Of a stretch of DNA of 64,000 nt, positions 44,850 through 53,879 are shown piece by piece. The notes under the pieces were generated by a model that saw only the letters and a program-made list of their open reading frames with translations, did no database searches and was not told where the DNA came from. Source of the stretch: Sphingomonas sp. QA11 (GTDB taxonomy: Bacteria > Pseudomonadota > Alphaproteobacteria > Sphingomonadales > Sphingomonadaceae); contig NZ_CP098774.1 of assembly GCF_028473665.1 (NCBI RefSeq), forward strand, positions 2,728,001 to 2,792,000. The letters are read 5' to 3'. The position numbers were made by a program, and so were the translations under genes. Numbering within the stretch: the stretch's first letter is position 1; each line of letters starts with the position of its first letter.

Positions 44850-45237
44850 TCTCGAAGCCTTCCAACACGACTCGGTAACAGCGGATGATTTTTTCTTCCG
44901 CTGTTATGTTGGATTTTGAGGGCAAATTTCCGCTTGCCGCCCAACGGCTTACAATGCGCTTTCCCTGTTACTGCGAAACAGCGGTAAAATCGCCGCGAAA
45001 CCGGAAAATATTCCCCTGCCTTGTAGGAAAACCGTACGACAAATCGTCCAATATTCACTGGTCATGTCAAAGAGCGCGGACGCCGTCGGGAAGGACTCCG
45101 CCCGGCCCTATCCTGCGCCACCCCATCGGGGCGTTGAATCGATCGGCCGGCGTGGGTGCCGGGCTTGTCGCAGCGGGAACCGCGCGGCATGAACCGATGG
45201 CGACCCCCAAACCATCCGGGGCGACGAGAGGTGCCCC
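44850..45237 (+). other. intergenic region between cysS and 2-hydroxyacid dehydrogenase
   Basis: 388 bp without a convincing gene. It contains a 10-bp perfect inverted repeat (TAACAGCGGA, 44876-44885; TCCGCTGTTA, 44897-44906) around a T-rich 11-nt loop. Related AACAGCGG and CTGTT words recur at about 44965-44985, and a GGAAAATATTCC palindrome lies at about 45003-45014. AT content rises here relative to the genes. This could be an operator cluster or a degenerate dispersed repeat. The T-run sits in the loop, so it is not a normal terminator. Confidence 0.45.
44876..44906. repeat. 10-bp inverted repeat with T-rich loop
   Basis: Perfect arms TAACAGCGGA and TCCGCTGTTA, 11 nt apart, 27 bp after the cysS stop. 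Partial copies of the same word follow about 80 bp downstream. Confidence 0.7.
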
Positions 45238-46173
45238 ATGAAAGCCGTTCTGCCCGCGCTTGCCCGCCCGCTGATCGAACCGCGCCTGCCCACCGGGCTT
45301 GACGTCGCCTGGTTCGCCAGCCGCGAGGACGCGATGAAGATGATCGTCGACGCAGATATCGCCTGGGTCGACATGCAGCGCGTCGGGACGATCGGCGAGG
45401 CGGTGCTTCGCGCGAAGCACCTCAAATGGCTGTTCACGATTCTGGCGGGAATCGATTTCCTCGACCTGCCGACGCTGCGCCGACAAGGCACGATCGTGAC
45501 CAACGGCACCGGCATCAACGCGCTGGCCGTCGCCGAATATGCGGTAATGGGCGTGCTCGCCGCAGCCAAGCGGTTCGACGAGGTGGTCCGCATCGCCGAC
45601 CGCCACGAATGGACACTGAATGCGCCGGGGCAGATCGAACTGTTCGAGACCAAGGCACTGATCGTGGGATATGGCACGATCGGCGCGATGATCGGCGAGC
45701 GCCTGAAAGCGTTCGGCGTCGACGTGACCGGCGTGACCCGGTCCGGTCGCGACGGCACGCTGACGCCCGATGGCTGGCGGGCGACGCTCGGCGACCATGA
45801 CTGGGTGATCCTGGCGGCGCCCTCCACCGACCGGACCCAGGCGCTGATCGGTGCTGACGAACTGGCCGCGATGAAACCAAGCGCGTGGCTGATCAACATC
45901 GCGCGCGGCGACATGGTCGATCAGGACGCGCTGATCGAGGCCCTGACCAAGCGCCGGATCGCGGGAGCGTTCCTCGACACGGTGAACCCGGAGCCCCTGC
46001 CGCCGGAGCACCCCTTATGGGATGCGCCGAACACGATCCACACAATGCATCTGTCGGGACGGAGCCAGACCAAGATGTTCCTGCGCGCGGCGACGCTGTT
46101 CGTGAACAATCTCGACGCGTTCCTGGCGGGGCGGGAGATGCGGAACGTGGTGGATCTTGACGCGGGGTATTGA
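45238..46173 (+). CDS. D-isomer-specific 2-hydroxyacid dehydrogenase family protein
   Basis: 311 residues. NAD-binding core LIVGYGTIGAMIGERLKAFG, then DWVILAAPSTDRTQALIGADELAAMKPSAWLINIARGDMVDQDALIEAL with the catalytic Arg (IARGDMVDQ). AGAFLDTVNPEPLPPEHPLWDAPNTIHTMHLSG follows. The usual catalytic Glu position reads Asp/Asn here (LDTVNPEPLP), and the catalytic His is in TMHLSG. Oxidises or reduces a 2-keto/2-hydroxyacid, unspecified. The in-frame ATG follows a GAGGTG site. Confidence 0.88.
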   Translation: MKAVLPALARPLIEPRLPTGLDVAWFASREDAMKMIVDADIAWVDMQRVGTIGEAVLRAKHLKWLFTILAGIDFLDLPTLRRQGTIVTNGTGINALAVAEYAVMGVLAAAKRFDEVVRIADRHEWTLNAPGQIELFETKALIVGYGTIGAMIGERLKAFGVDVTGVTRSGRDGTLTPDGWRATLGDHDWVILAAPSTDRTQALIGADELAAMKPSAWLINIARGDMVDQDALIEALTKRRIAGAFLDTVNPEPLPPEHPLWDAPNTIHTMHLSGRSQTKMFLRAATLFVNNLDAFLAGREMRNVVDLDAGY

Positions 46174-46373
46174 GGCTCAATAGCGCGGGCCAAGCGGGAT
46201 TCTCAACACCGGCAAACGACGACGGCGAGCCGATTCAGCCAAAGTGGAAACGGCCTGAGGCAATCAAGCACTGGAACCGGCTGGACCGCGACCGTGTCGA
46301 AAGAGGGCTGGCGAGCGCCCCCTCAATCGACCTACAACCTCCGATCTGTTGCATTTCCGGGGAGCACGCAAGC

Positions 46374-48206
46374 ATGGACCGTCGCCAATTTCTCTCGTCC
46401 GGGGGCGCCGTGGCGCTTGCCACCGCGCTGGCCCCGGCAAAGCTGCTTGCCGAGACTGGCCCCGCCACCGGCGACGAGGCACTGAATGCCGAGTTCGAGC
46501 GGGTCTTCCAACAGGTGGTCGGACGGTCACCCGAGCTCGCGACATCCCTGGGACTGGACAAGGACGCGATGGCTGCGGCGAAAGGACGCCTGACGCCCCG
46601 CACGGTAGAGCGGCGTGCGAAGGACGTGCAGGAGACCAAGGCATCGATCGCGCGTCTCGCAGGACATGACCAGAGCGCCTTGTCGCCCGCCGCGAAGCTC
46701 AACCTCGAGGTGGTGCTCTATTCGCTGAACACGCAGATCGCCGCCCCCGACAAATTCGGCATCGACAGCGCGATCCGGCCCTATCGCATCTTCCAGCAGG
46801 GCGGCGCCTATTTCTCGGTGCCTGACTTCCTGAACACAGCGCACACGATTTCGGTGAAGGCAGATGCCGACGCCTATCTCTCGCGGCTCGACCAGTTCGC
46901 GACCGTGCTCGACCAGGAAAGCGGCCTTCAGGAGGCTGAGGCACGCAAGGGCCTGCTCGCCCCTTCCTGGTCGCTCGATCTCACGCTCGGCCAGATGCGC
47001 AAACTGCGCGGGCAACCGGCGGCGACGTCGAGCATCGTCCAGTCGCTGGCCGGACGGGCCAAGGCCAAGGGCATAGAGGGGGATTGGGAAGCGCAGGCAG
47101 CGCGCATCGTCGAAAGCAGAATCTATCCGGCGCTCGACCGCCAGATCGCGCTGATCGAGCGCCTTAAGCCCACCACCAAGGCGGGCGACGGCATCTGGCG
47201 CGTGCCGGACGGCGAAGCGATCTATGCCACGGCGCTCAATCAGGCGACCACCACGACGATGAGCCCCGACGAGGTGCACCGCATCGGCCTTGCCCAGGTG
47301 GCGGAGATCACGGCGGAGCTCGACACGATCCTGAAATCGCAGGGTTATACCAGCGGGACGGTGGGCGAGCGGCTGGCGAAGCTCAACGTGGCGCCGGACC
47401 AGCTTTATCCCGACACGGCGGCGGGCCGCGCCACGCTGATCGCCGGGCTGAACGACGGCGTGAAGGCGATGTACGCCAAGCTGCCGGAGGCGTTCGTGAC
47501 CGTGCCGACCCAGCCCCTCGAAATTCGGGCCGTGCCGGTCGAGATCCAGGACGGCGCCTCCAACGGCTACTACAACCGCGCCTCGCTTGATGGCACGCGA
47601 CCGGCGATCTATTTCGTCAACCTCAAGGATGTCGGGGACTGGCCGAAATATACGCTGCCGTCGCTCACCTATCATGAGGGCGTGCCCGGCCATCATCTCC
47701 AGATCAGCCTCGCCCAGGAATCGAAAGATATCCCGACGTTGCGGAAGATCGGCTTCTTCTCCGCCTATTCGGAAGGCTGGGCACTTTATGCCGAGCAGCT
47801 TGCGGACGAGTTGAAGGCCTATCGCACGCCATTGGAGCATGCCGGATATCTCCAGTCCTTCCTGTTTCGCGCGACCCGTCTGGTCGTCGATACGGGCATC
47901 CACGCCAAGCGCTGGGATCGGGAAAAGGCGACCAGCTACATGGTCGCCACGACCGGCTTCGCCCGCCCGCGCACCCAGCGCGAGATCGAACGCTACTGCA
48001 CCCAGGCCGGGCAGGCCTGCAGCTACAAGGTCGGGCACATGGCATGGACGCGCGCGCGCGCAAAGGCGCGGGCGGCGCTCGGTGCCCAGTTCGACATCAA
48101 GCAATTCCACGAGATACTAAAGGAAGGCGCAATGCCGCTCGTGATCCTCGAGCGTCGGGTGGACGAGCGGATCGCGCTGATGATGCGTGGCACCGGCGAC
48201 GCATGA
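46374..48206 (+). CDS. DUF885-family secreted protein
   Basis: 610 residues from the ATG at 46374. The N-terminus MDRRQFLSSGGAVALATALA is a Tat-like signal (RRQFL). The mature part has the DUF885 features: YYNRASLDGTRPAIYFVNL, then YHEGVPGHHLQISLAQE at about 433-449 with a metalloprotease-like HE..GHH, and FSAYSEGWALYAEQLADEL. The C-terminus is YKVGHMAWTRARAKA, then ILEGAMPL-type helix. Members are presumed periplasmic peptidases, but the substrate is not established. It faces a terminator shared with the TonB receptor. Confidence 0.88.
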   Translation: MDRRQFLSSGGAVALATALAPAKLLAETGPATGDEALNAEFERVFQQVVGRSPELATSLGLDKDAMAAAKGRLTPRTVERRAKDVQETKASIARLAGHDQSALSPAAKLNLEVVLYSLNTQIAAPDKFGIDSAIRPYRIFQQGGAYFSVPDFLNTAHTISVKADADAYLSRLDQFATVLDQESGLQEAEARKGLLAPSWSLDLTLGQMRKLRGQPAATSSIVQSLAGRAKAKGIEGDWEAQAARIVESRIYPALDRQIALIERLKPTTKAGDGIWRVPDGEAIYATALNQATTTTMSPDEVHRIGLAQVAEITAELDTILKSQGYTSGTVGERLAKLNVAPDQLYPDTAAGRATLIAGLNDGVKAMYAKLPEAFVTVPTQPLEIRAVPVEIQDGASNGYYNRASLDGTRPAIYFVNLKDVGDWPKYTLPSLTYHEGVPGHHLQISLAQESKDIPTLRKIGFFSAYSEGWALYAEQLADELKAYRTPLEHAGYLQSFLFRATRLVVDTGIHAKRWDREKATSYMVATTGFARPRTQREIERYCTQAGQACSYKVGHMAWTRARAKARAALGAQFDIKQFHEILKEGAMPLVILERRVDERIALMMRGTGDA

Positions 48207-48304
48207 ACGAGCCGGTGATGCCCGATTATCTGCCCAACAGATAATGTAAGGGCTGCCGCAGACGATCACTGAAGGGAGAAAATCCCCGAAGTGGCAGGGC
48301 ACAA

Positions 48305-48340
48305 AAAAGGGGCGGTGGCCGCATGGCCCCCGCCCCTTTT
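48305..48340. terminator. bidirectional rho-independent terminator
   Basis: Arms of 16 positions with one mismatch: AAAAGGGGCGG-T-GGCC (48305-48320) and GGCC-C-CCGCCCCTTTT (48325-48340) around a GCAT loop. A on one side and T on the other make it work on both strands. It sits between the convergent DUF885 and TonB-receptor genes. Confidence 0.93.
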
Positions 48341-48372
48341 CCAATCCCGACCTATGCCGGGACAGATGATCG

Positions 48373-51351
48373 TCAGAACTTCAGCCGCGCACCGATGGTG
48401 AACGACCGCCCGAGCGGATCATAGATCGTCGGGAAGGTGTTGCCGCTGTTATACGCCGTACCCCCGACACCGGAACCGACAAGCGGTGGCTTCTTGTCGA
48501 ACAGGTTGTTGAGCGTCAGGCTCAGTTCCAGCTGCTTGGCGGGCATCACCCGGAAAGCGAGGTCGAAATAATCATAGGCCGGGATGCTGCGGAACGCCTC
48601 CAGGATCGTCGTAGGGTTCGGGCCCCCTGGCTGCGCTACGTCGCCCGGAAGGCGGGTGGCGAGGTAAGGCTCAAGCTTTACGCCGCTGATGTGAGTCCAT
48701 AGCAGCGAGACGTCGAACAGTTCCTGAGCATAGGTAATGCGACCGTTCGAACGCCACTTGGCGCGCGGGTTGGTGCAGCCGCCCGCGCTGTAATAGCCGG
48801 TGCAATCGCGATTGATCGAATTCGGCGTTGCCTGGAAGTGGTAGTAGTTGAGCAGCGTTCCGTTGAAACCGAGCGATAGGGTGCCGCTGTTGTTGATCCC
48901 GACATCCTGCAGCTTGATGCTCTGAGTCACGCCGAAATCGATACCCGCAGTCTCGATGACCCCGAGATTCGAATAGGTCAGGACAACCCCAGGAGTTTCA
49001 CCCGCCCCGTTGAGGCTGCCGGTGAGCGGATTGCGACCGATCAGCGCGCAGAAGGCGTTGAACGTCAAGCCCGGGTTGAGCGCCGAAGAATAGCAGCCAT
49101 TGAGAATATCCGCCTGCGCCGGCTGGGTAATCGCATCACGAATCCGGATATTGAAATAATCCACCGTCAACGCGAACCCGGGCAGGAAGGTCGGCGCAAA
49201 GACACCGCCCAGCGTGTAGGTCTTCGCACGCTCGACGTTAAGATTGCGATTGCCCGCCGTGGTATTGTTGATCTGCCCTGACGTCGGTGCCGGGATCGAG
49301 CCGATGCTGCTGGCCGGCGCGCCCGTCGCGACGCATAGTGCGGCGAGTCCGCCGGTCACCGCGCCCGAGCACGGATCGACCGTCAGATTGCCAAGCTGCT
49401 GGACGGCCGACTGGTACAGTTCCTGGATGTTCGGCGAGCGCACAGCAACCTGGTAGGTGCCGCGGAACTTGAAGCCGCGATACGGCTCCCACGTGCCGCC
49501 TGCCTTCCAGGTCGTGCTGCCGCCGGTCGTGGTATAGTCGGAATAACGGATGCCGCCCTCAGCCGTCAGGCGATAGAAGAACGGCTTGTCCTCGATCAGC
49601 GGGATATTGATTTCGCCGAACACTTCCTTGACGCTGTACCGGCCGACATCGGGCGGCGTGCGTGCGCCGGTGCCGAGCACCTCGCCCTGGATCTGCGAAG
49701 GGCCGTCGGGCTGGCTCGCCGCCGAGATCTTGCGATACTCGCCACCGACCGCGAACGCGATCTTGCTCTCGGCGAGAGGCGACGAGAACAGGTCTCCCGA
49801 CACGCTGCCGGTAACAACGGTCTGTCGCACCTTGCGGTTGATGATCGCGTCGAGATTGATGAATCCCACCTGATCCGCAGTGATGGAGCCATTGGGGCCG
49901 AAAAGGTTGAGCGGAACGCAATTGTTGCTCGTATCGACGCAGCGGATTTGCCCGGTTGGCGTGCGATAGGCTCGGAGCGCCTGCTGCACCTTGCTGTACG
50001 AGCCCCAGTTTTGACGCGTCTGGTTCTGCGTCGTCTCGCCATATTGGGCCGAGACGTCGTATTTCAGACCAGTGGTGATGTTACCGCGGAACCCGCCCTG
50101 AACCTGGAACATCTGCGATTCGAAGACGTTGCCGCGTGCGCCCATTTCAGTGATACGCCGCTGCGCGATCACCGGAATCTCGACATAACCGGGCGTGCCC
50201 GGCCCGCCCTGGACCGCAGCCGCCGTTGCGCAGTTCGTCGCGTTAATCCCGCGGGCGGAGCAAAGCTGATTCAGGATACCGGTCGGCAGATACGGGTTGT
50301 TCAGGGCAAGCTGATAGGTGTTGCTGAACGTGCCCGACGAGGCAAGCTGAGTCGCCACCCTGTTGCGGGTGAACATCGCGCTTGAGTAGAATTCCACCCC
50401 GTCGGTGATTTCGTAATGCCCCGCCGCATAGACGTTGATGCGATCGAGCGGCGTCTGGAAATAGGTGCCGATGTTCGTGTTGTAGGTATCGTCAGCGGTT
50501 GCAGCCTGAAGCCGGCCGGTAGTGGGGTTGACGACAGCACCGAAGCTGCTGGCGGGCAGGCCAAGCGCGGCGTTGGTCGGCGACGCGAAGATCGTCACCT
50601 GAGCCGCCGTCGCGCCGGAGAACAGGCCGGTGGTCGAGCTGACCGGGAACGCGCTGATCGAGCGGGCGGTGTGAAGCAGCGGATCTGCCTTCGTATAGCC
50701 AACGCTGAACACCACGTTGCCGCGACCATCGGCGAGATTGGCGCCGAGCACGATATCGGCCTTGAACCGTGCCGCATCGCCACGTTCCGTTACGCGATAG
50801 GTTGCGGTCGCATCGATCCCCGAGAAATTACGCTTGGTGATGAAATTGACGACGCCCGCGACAGCATCGGCGCCATAGGTCGACGAAGCACCACCCGTCA
50901 GCACCTCGACGCGCTGCAGCAGGGCAACCGGGATATTGTTGGTGTCAGTCAGGCCGTTAAGACCATAGGGTACGATCCGGCGGCCATCCAGCAGCACCAT
51001 CGTGCGCTCTTCGCCGATACCGCGCAGGTTGATCGTCGAGGACCCGTCCGACCCGTTATTGACGCCCGAACCGAGCGACGGACGGACCGCCGGAAGGTTG
51101 CGGAGCAGATCGTCGGCGGTGCCGGGCTGGCGAAACTGGATTTCCTGCGCACCGATCACGCTGACCGGGCTGGCGAATTCCAGGTCGGAGCGGACGATGC
51201 GCGACCCCGTGACGATGATCTCATCATCGGCACGGGCCGTATCAGCCTGTGTTTCTTGGGCCGGAGCGGCCACTTGCGCGACGGCCGGCGACGCGACCAG
51301 TGTTGCGAACAAGGTCGTGGCAAGCAGATGGTACCGTATCGAGACTTTCAT
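48373..51351 (-). CDS. TonB-dependent outer membrane receptor
   Basis: 992 residues. The signal peptide ends ASPAVAQ. A TonB-box-like DDEIIVTGSRI is followed by the plug domain (ASPVSVIGAQEI, LLRNLPAVRPSLGSGVNNG, SSTINLRGIGEERTMVLLDGRRIVPYG, VEVLTGGASSTYGADAVAGVVNFITKR). A long beta-barrel with many aromatic strand ends finishes at SFTIGARLKF, with a terminal Phe. The length and the plug style are those of the large Sphingomonad/Caulobacter receptors for sugars or peptides. The substrate is unknown. A palindrome overlaps its putative promoter. Confidence 0.94.
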   Translation of the reverse strand: MKVSIRYHLLATTLFATLVASPAVAQVAAPAQETQADTARADDEIIVTGSRIVRSDLEFASPVSVIGAQEIQFRQPGTADDLLRNLPAVRPSLGSGVNNGSDGSSTINLRGIGEERTMVLLDGRRIVPYGLNGLTDTNNIPVALLQRVEVLTGGASSTYGADAVAGVVNFITKRNFSGIDATATYRVTERGDAARFKADIVLGANLADGRGNVVFSVGYTKADPLLHTARSISAFPVSSTTGLFSGATAAQVTIFASPTNAALGLPASSFGAVVNPTTGRLQAATADDTYNTNIGTYFQTPLDRINVYAAGHYEITDGVEFYSSAMFTRNRVATQLASSGTFSNTYQLALNNPYLPTGILNQLCSARGINATNCATAAAVQGGPGTPGYVEIPVIAQRRITEMGARGNVFESQMFQVQGGFRGNITTGLKYDVSAQYGETTQNQTRQNWGSYSKVQQALRAYRTPTGQIRCVDTSNNCVPLNLFGPNGSITADQVGFINLDAIINRKVRQTVVTGSVSGDLFSSPLAESKIAFAVGGEYRKISAASQPDGPSQIQGEVLGTGARTPPDVGRYSVKEVFGEINIPLIEDKPFFYRLTAEGGIRYSDYTTTGGSTTWKAGGTWEPYRGFKFRGTYQVAVRSPNIQELYQSAVQQLGNLTVDPCSGAVTGGLAALCVATGAPASSIGSIPAPTSGQINNTTAGNRNLNVERAKTYTLGGVFAPTFLPGFALTVDYFNIRIRDAITQPAQADILNGCYSSALNPGLTFNAFCALIGRNPLTGSLNGAGETPGVVLTYSNLGVIETAGIDFGVTQSIKLQDVGINNSGTLSLGFNGTLLNYYHFQATPNSINRDCTGYYSAGGCTNPRAKWRSNGRITYAQELFDVSLLWTHISGVKLEPYLATRLPGDVAQPGGPNPTTILEAFRSIPAYDYFDLAFRVMPAKQLELSLTLNNLFDKKPPLVGSGVGGTAYNSGNTFPTIYDPLGRSFTIGARLKF

Positions 51352-51991
51352 GTGTGCCCCCGTTTATGACGCGCAACCACCCCCGGCGCGCGTATCGAGT
51401 GCCGAAAGATTATTCGGCAATGACACTTTTCCTACACGGGCTTCGCCGCGCGGCAACATCGTTAACATTCCAGACACAGGAAATTTCGAGAACGTTACAA
51501 AAGGGCAACACCTGGCCGCATCGGTCCTAAACAGTTGCTCGCATCGCCCGGGAAATCAGATCGGACGCGATATGGCGGTCGCCATGCAGGCTGCCGATGC
51601 AGCGATGCGTTTCAGGCCGGGGACCACCCAACTTTTCGGCGGCGCGGCGCCAAGCTTGGCCGCACTGACGCGAAAATCCCCTTAATCCTGGCCGCGTTTG
51701 AAAGGAAACTGCGCAGTCCATCGCCTCGCCGACATGTGCGGAGTTGCCGCAGCTATGGCGGTAGATCGCCCCAAGCCGGTTCCCCTCGGGCGACTTTCGC
51801 GCGACACTGTCCGCTGTCAGGCGGAGTCCCTGGTCGTTCCCGAATCGACGCTCCGCCGCTGCGGGAGGCTGTTCAGCGGACTTCTCCGTCCGTCCTCCGG
51901 GGGATTGCTGCGTTGCGGGCCGGTGCCCGCCTTCGCCTCCACCGCGAATACCGGCAACGAGCGCCGTGCACGGCGCGACAGGAGATGGACC
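51352..51991. other. divergent intergenic region, TonB receptor / lipoprotein
   Basis: 640 bp with no gene I can support. The several open frames are Arg/Ser-rich shadows without ribosome sites. Proximal to the receptor it holds the palindrome described separately. Before the lipoprotein, an imperfect GGCGGAG...CTCCGCC hairpin lies at about 51828-51860. A clear ribosome site (AGGAG) precedes the lipoprotein ATG. No -35/-10 pair for the lipoprotein is convincing. Confidence 0.5.
51400..51419 (-). promoter_or_regulatory. operator-like palindrome over putative -10 of the TonB receptor
   Basis: Perfect palindrome TGCCGAA-N6-TTCGGCA, 49 bp upstream of the receptor start. On the minus strand its 6-bp centre reads TAATCT, a fair -10 hexamer. 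A bound repressor would therefore block RNA polymerase. No adjacent repressor gene identifies the binding protein, and no good -35 is visible. Confidence 0.5.
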
Positions 51992-53587
51992 ATGACCTCA
52001 TACCCGCGCCGCGACGACCGCCGCCTTCCAATCGCCTTGCTTGCCGCGCCGCTGGCGCTCGCCGGCATTGGGCTTGCCGGCTGTCACGGCACCTCCACGC
52101 CCGGGCCGCAGGCGACCGTCGCCAATCCCTGCGGCGCGCTGGCGCCGAACAAGACATCCACGCTGCCGATGAACCCGGGCCAGAACCAGACCGAGGTCGA
52201 CTGCTCGGCCTGGCAGGCATTCATCGCGCTGAACTGGAAAGCCGATCCGAAGAAGAACGGCTTTCCCGATCCGGGCGCGGCATGGGCCAGCTTCGGCACG
52301 CCGGGCGACACCAGCCCGACAGTATGGGAAAGCTATTATGAGGCGGCAGCGGTGTTCGGCAGCACGACGCCGCTGAAGGGAACCTGGCAGGCGAAGCGGC
52401 CGGCGGTCAAGGTGCTGAGTCGTACCTCGAAGCTCGGCGATCTCGACCTTTCCGACATCGTCCAGGCGGGTGGTGGCAACCATTGGCTGACCAACCAGCG
52501 CGGCGACGTGACTTATTACGAAGTGATGATGAACCAGGACGAGTTCGAGTTCATCACCAGCCAGAGCGGTTTCGACCTGACGACCGCCGCGGGGCAGCTC
52601 AAATGCGCGAGCCAGCCGGGCAAGGTGATCTCCGACGGGCCGCCGCCGCCGCCCAAGGGGCCACTGCGCGGTGGACTGAACTTCCCGGCTGGCTTCTCCA
52701 ATGGCTGGGACGACACCGACTGTATCGGCAACAAGGCCTCCTACGGCCAGCAGGTCGGGGCGATGGAGATCAAGGCGTCGTGGACGCCGCTGCCGGCCGA
52801 CCATTCGCTCGACTATCGCTACAAGACCGCGATCGCCGAGATCCGCGATCCGGCGAGCGGCAAGATGCGCCAGGTGACGGTCGGACTGGCCGGACTGCAT
52901 ATCGCGCGCAAACGCTTCCCACGCCTGCCCTGGGTATGGGCGACCTTCGAGCATATCGACAACACCCCCGACGAGGCAGCGGGCGGCGGCTTCTCGCCCC
53001 CTGCCCTGCCGGCCAATCCGAACCAGCGGCCGTCGCCGGGCTTCACCTTCTTCAATGCCAAGTGCACGCCGCAGAAGGACCCGGTCTATCAGTGCCGCCA
53101 CAATGTCCCGCCGATCCCGTGCGGCAAGGGCGGCGTCTGCATGCCGTACAAGGCGCCCATGCAGATCACCCGGATCAACCCGGTCGGCGAACCCGCGAAC
53201 AGCGTGACCGCCTATGTCTGGAGCCTGTTGCCGGCTAAATCGGTGTTCAACTATTACCGGCTGGTCAATGTCCAATGGCCCCAGGCGAATATCGGCACGC
53301 CGCCGGGACCACGGTTGCGGGTGCCGCTGACGATGGGCAATCCGACGCCGAAGGGCGCCGCCGGCGGGCCGGGGCAGATCGTCGCCAACACGACGGCCGA
53401 ATCCTTCCAGCAAAAGGCAAACAGCTGCATGGACTGCCATGTCTTCGCGTCGATCGCGTCGCCGAGCCTGTTGCAGGCGACCGCTCCCGGCGCGCTGCGC
53501 AAGGTGACGAAGACGACCGGGCCGGAGGGGCTGGCGCCCTATGCCTCCGACTATTCCTTCATCTTCCTCGCCGAGACCAAGCGATAG
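51992..53587 (+). CDS. lipoprotein with single CxxCH motif (cytochrome c-like), function unknown
   Basis: 531 residues from the ATG at 51992 with AGGAG upstream. The signal peptide ends in lipobox GLAGC (Cys31). Mature features: SAWQAFIALNWKADPKKNGFP, a cysteine-rich middle (KCTPQKDPVYQCRHNVPPIPCGKGGVC) and a C-terminal KANSCMDCHVFAS at about 475-487, a heme-c CxxCH site. No Met ligand is obvious close by. It is not a classical class I cytochrome; the bulk of the protein is of no family I can name. The odd combination suggests a periplasmic redox or binding lipoprotein. A strong GC hairpin follows the stop. Confidence 0.75.
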   Translation: MTSYPRRDDRRLPIALLAAPLALAGIGLAGCHGTSTPGPQATVANPCGALAPNKTSTLPMNPGQNQTEVDCSAWQAFIALNWKADPKKNGFPDPGAAWASFGTPGDTSPTVWESYYEAAAVFGSTTPLKGTWQAKRPAVKVLSRTSKLGDLDLSDIVQAGGGNHWLTNQRGDVTYYEVMMNQDEFEFITSQSGFDLTTAAGQLKCASQPGKVISDGPPPPPKGPLRGGLNFPAGFSNGWDDTDCIGNKASYGQQVGAMEIKASWTPLPADHSLDYRYKTAIAEIRDPASGKMRQVTVGLAGLHIARKRFPRLPWVWATFEHIDNTPDEAAGGGFSPPALPANPNQRPSPGFTFFNAKCTPQKDPVYQCRHNVPPIPCGKGGVCMPYKAPMQITRINPVGEPANSVTAYVWSLLPAKSVFNYYRLVNVQWPQANIGTPPGPRLRVPLTMGNPTPKGAAGGPGQIVANTTAESFQQKANSCMDCHVFASIASPSLLQATAPGALRKVTKTTGPEGLAPYASDYSFIFLAETKR

Positions 53588-53594
53588 GGTGCTC

Positions 53595-53625
53595 GCCCGG
53601 GCTGGCCTGCATCGCCAGCCCGGGC
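53595..53625 (+). terminator. 12-bp GC hairpin after lipoprotein gene
   Basis: Perfect arms GCCCGGGCTGGC (53595-53606) and GCCAGCCCGGGC (53614-53625) with a 7-nt loop, 7 bp past the stop. It lacks a T-run, so it may stall polymerase or protect the mRNA end rather than act alone as an intrinsic terminator. Confidence 0.55.
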
Positions 53626-53685
53626 AGCCGCCGGGAGGTGCGCGCGGCTTTCATCGTCTTCATCCATGCGGTTGTCGCAAGGAGA

Positions 53686-53835
53686 GGTTCGCGCAGAGGC
53701 GCAGAGCACGCCGAGATCACTGCTCAGCAGGATCATCGCGCTCCGGTCGCGGCCTGTTCGTGGAGAGGCCAGTCATCACAACAGCCAATGCAGCAGGTCC
53801 AACCCCTCAGCGTGCTCTGCGCCTCTGCGCAAACC
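53686..53835. repeat. long inverted repeat with tandem GCGCAGAG words
   Basis: A 21-bp perfect inverted repeat: left arm 53691-53711 (GCGCAGAG twice, then CACGC) and right arm 53810-53830. It extends with single mismatches to about 53686-53715 and 53806-53835. The 98 bp between contain no ORF. The structure resembles a REP pair or a small non-autonomous element. No target duplication is clear. It lies between lipoprotein and mipA genes, which converge, so it may also act at transcript ends. Confidence 0.8.
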
Positions 53836-53879
53836 ATCATGCCGCATCGCCCTGGATACCGCTCCCGAATGTCGATCCG

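Noticed and set aside
46527..48110. 527-codon minus-strand ORF opposite DUF885
   Set aside because: Fully inside and antisense to a gene with Tat-like signal and HE..GHH motif. No start site support.
51535..52341. 268-codon ORF upstream of and overlapping the lipoprotein
   Set aside because: Overlaps the signal peptide of a well-supported gene in another frame and is Arg-rich.
53690..53830. CRISPR array from repeated GCGCAGAG words
   Set aside because: Only two arms in inverted orientation with no regular spacers or cas genes.
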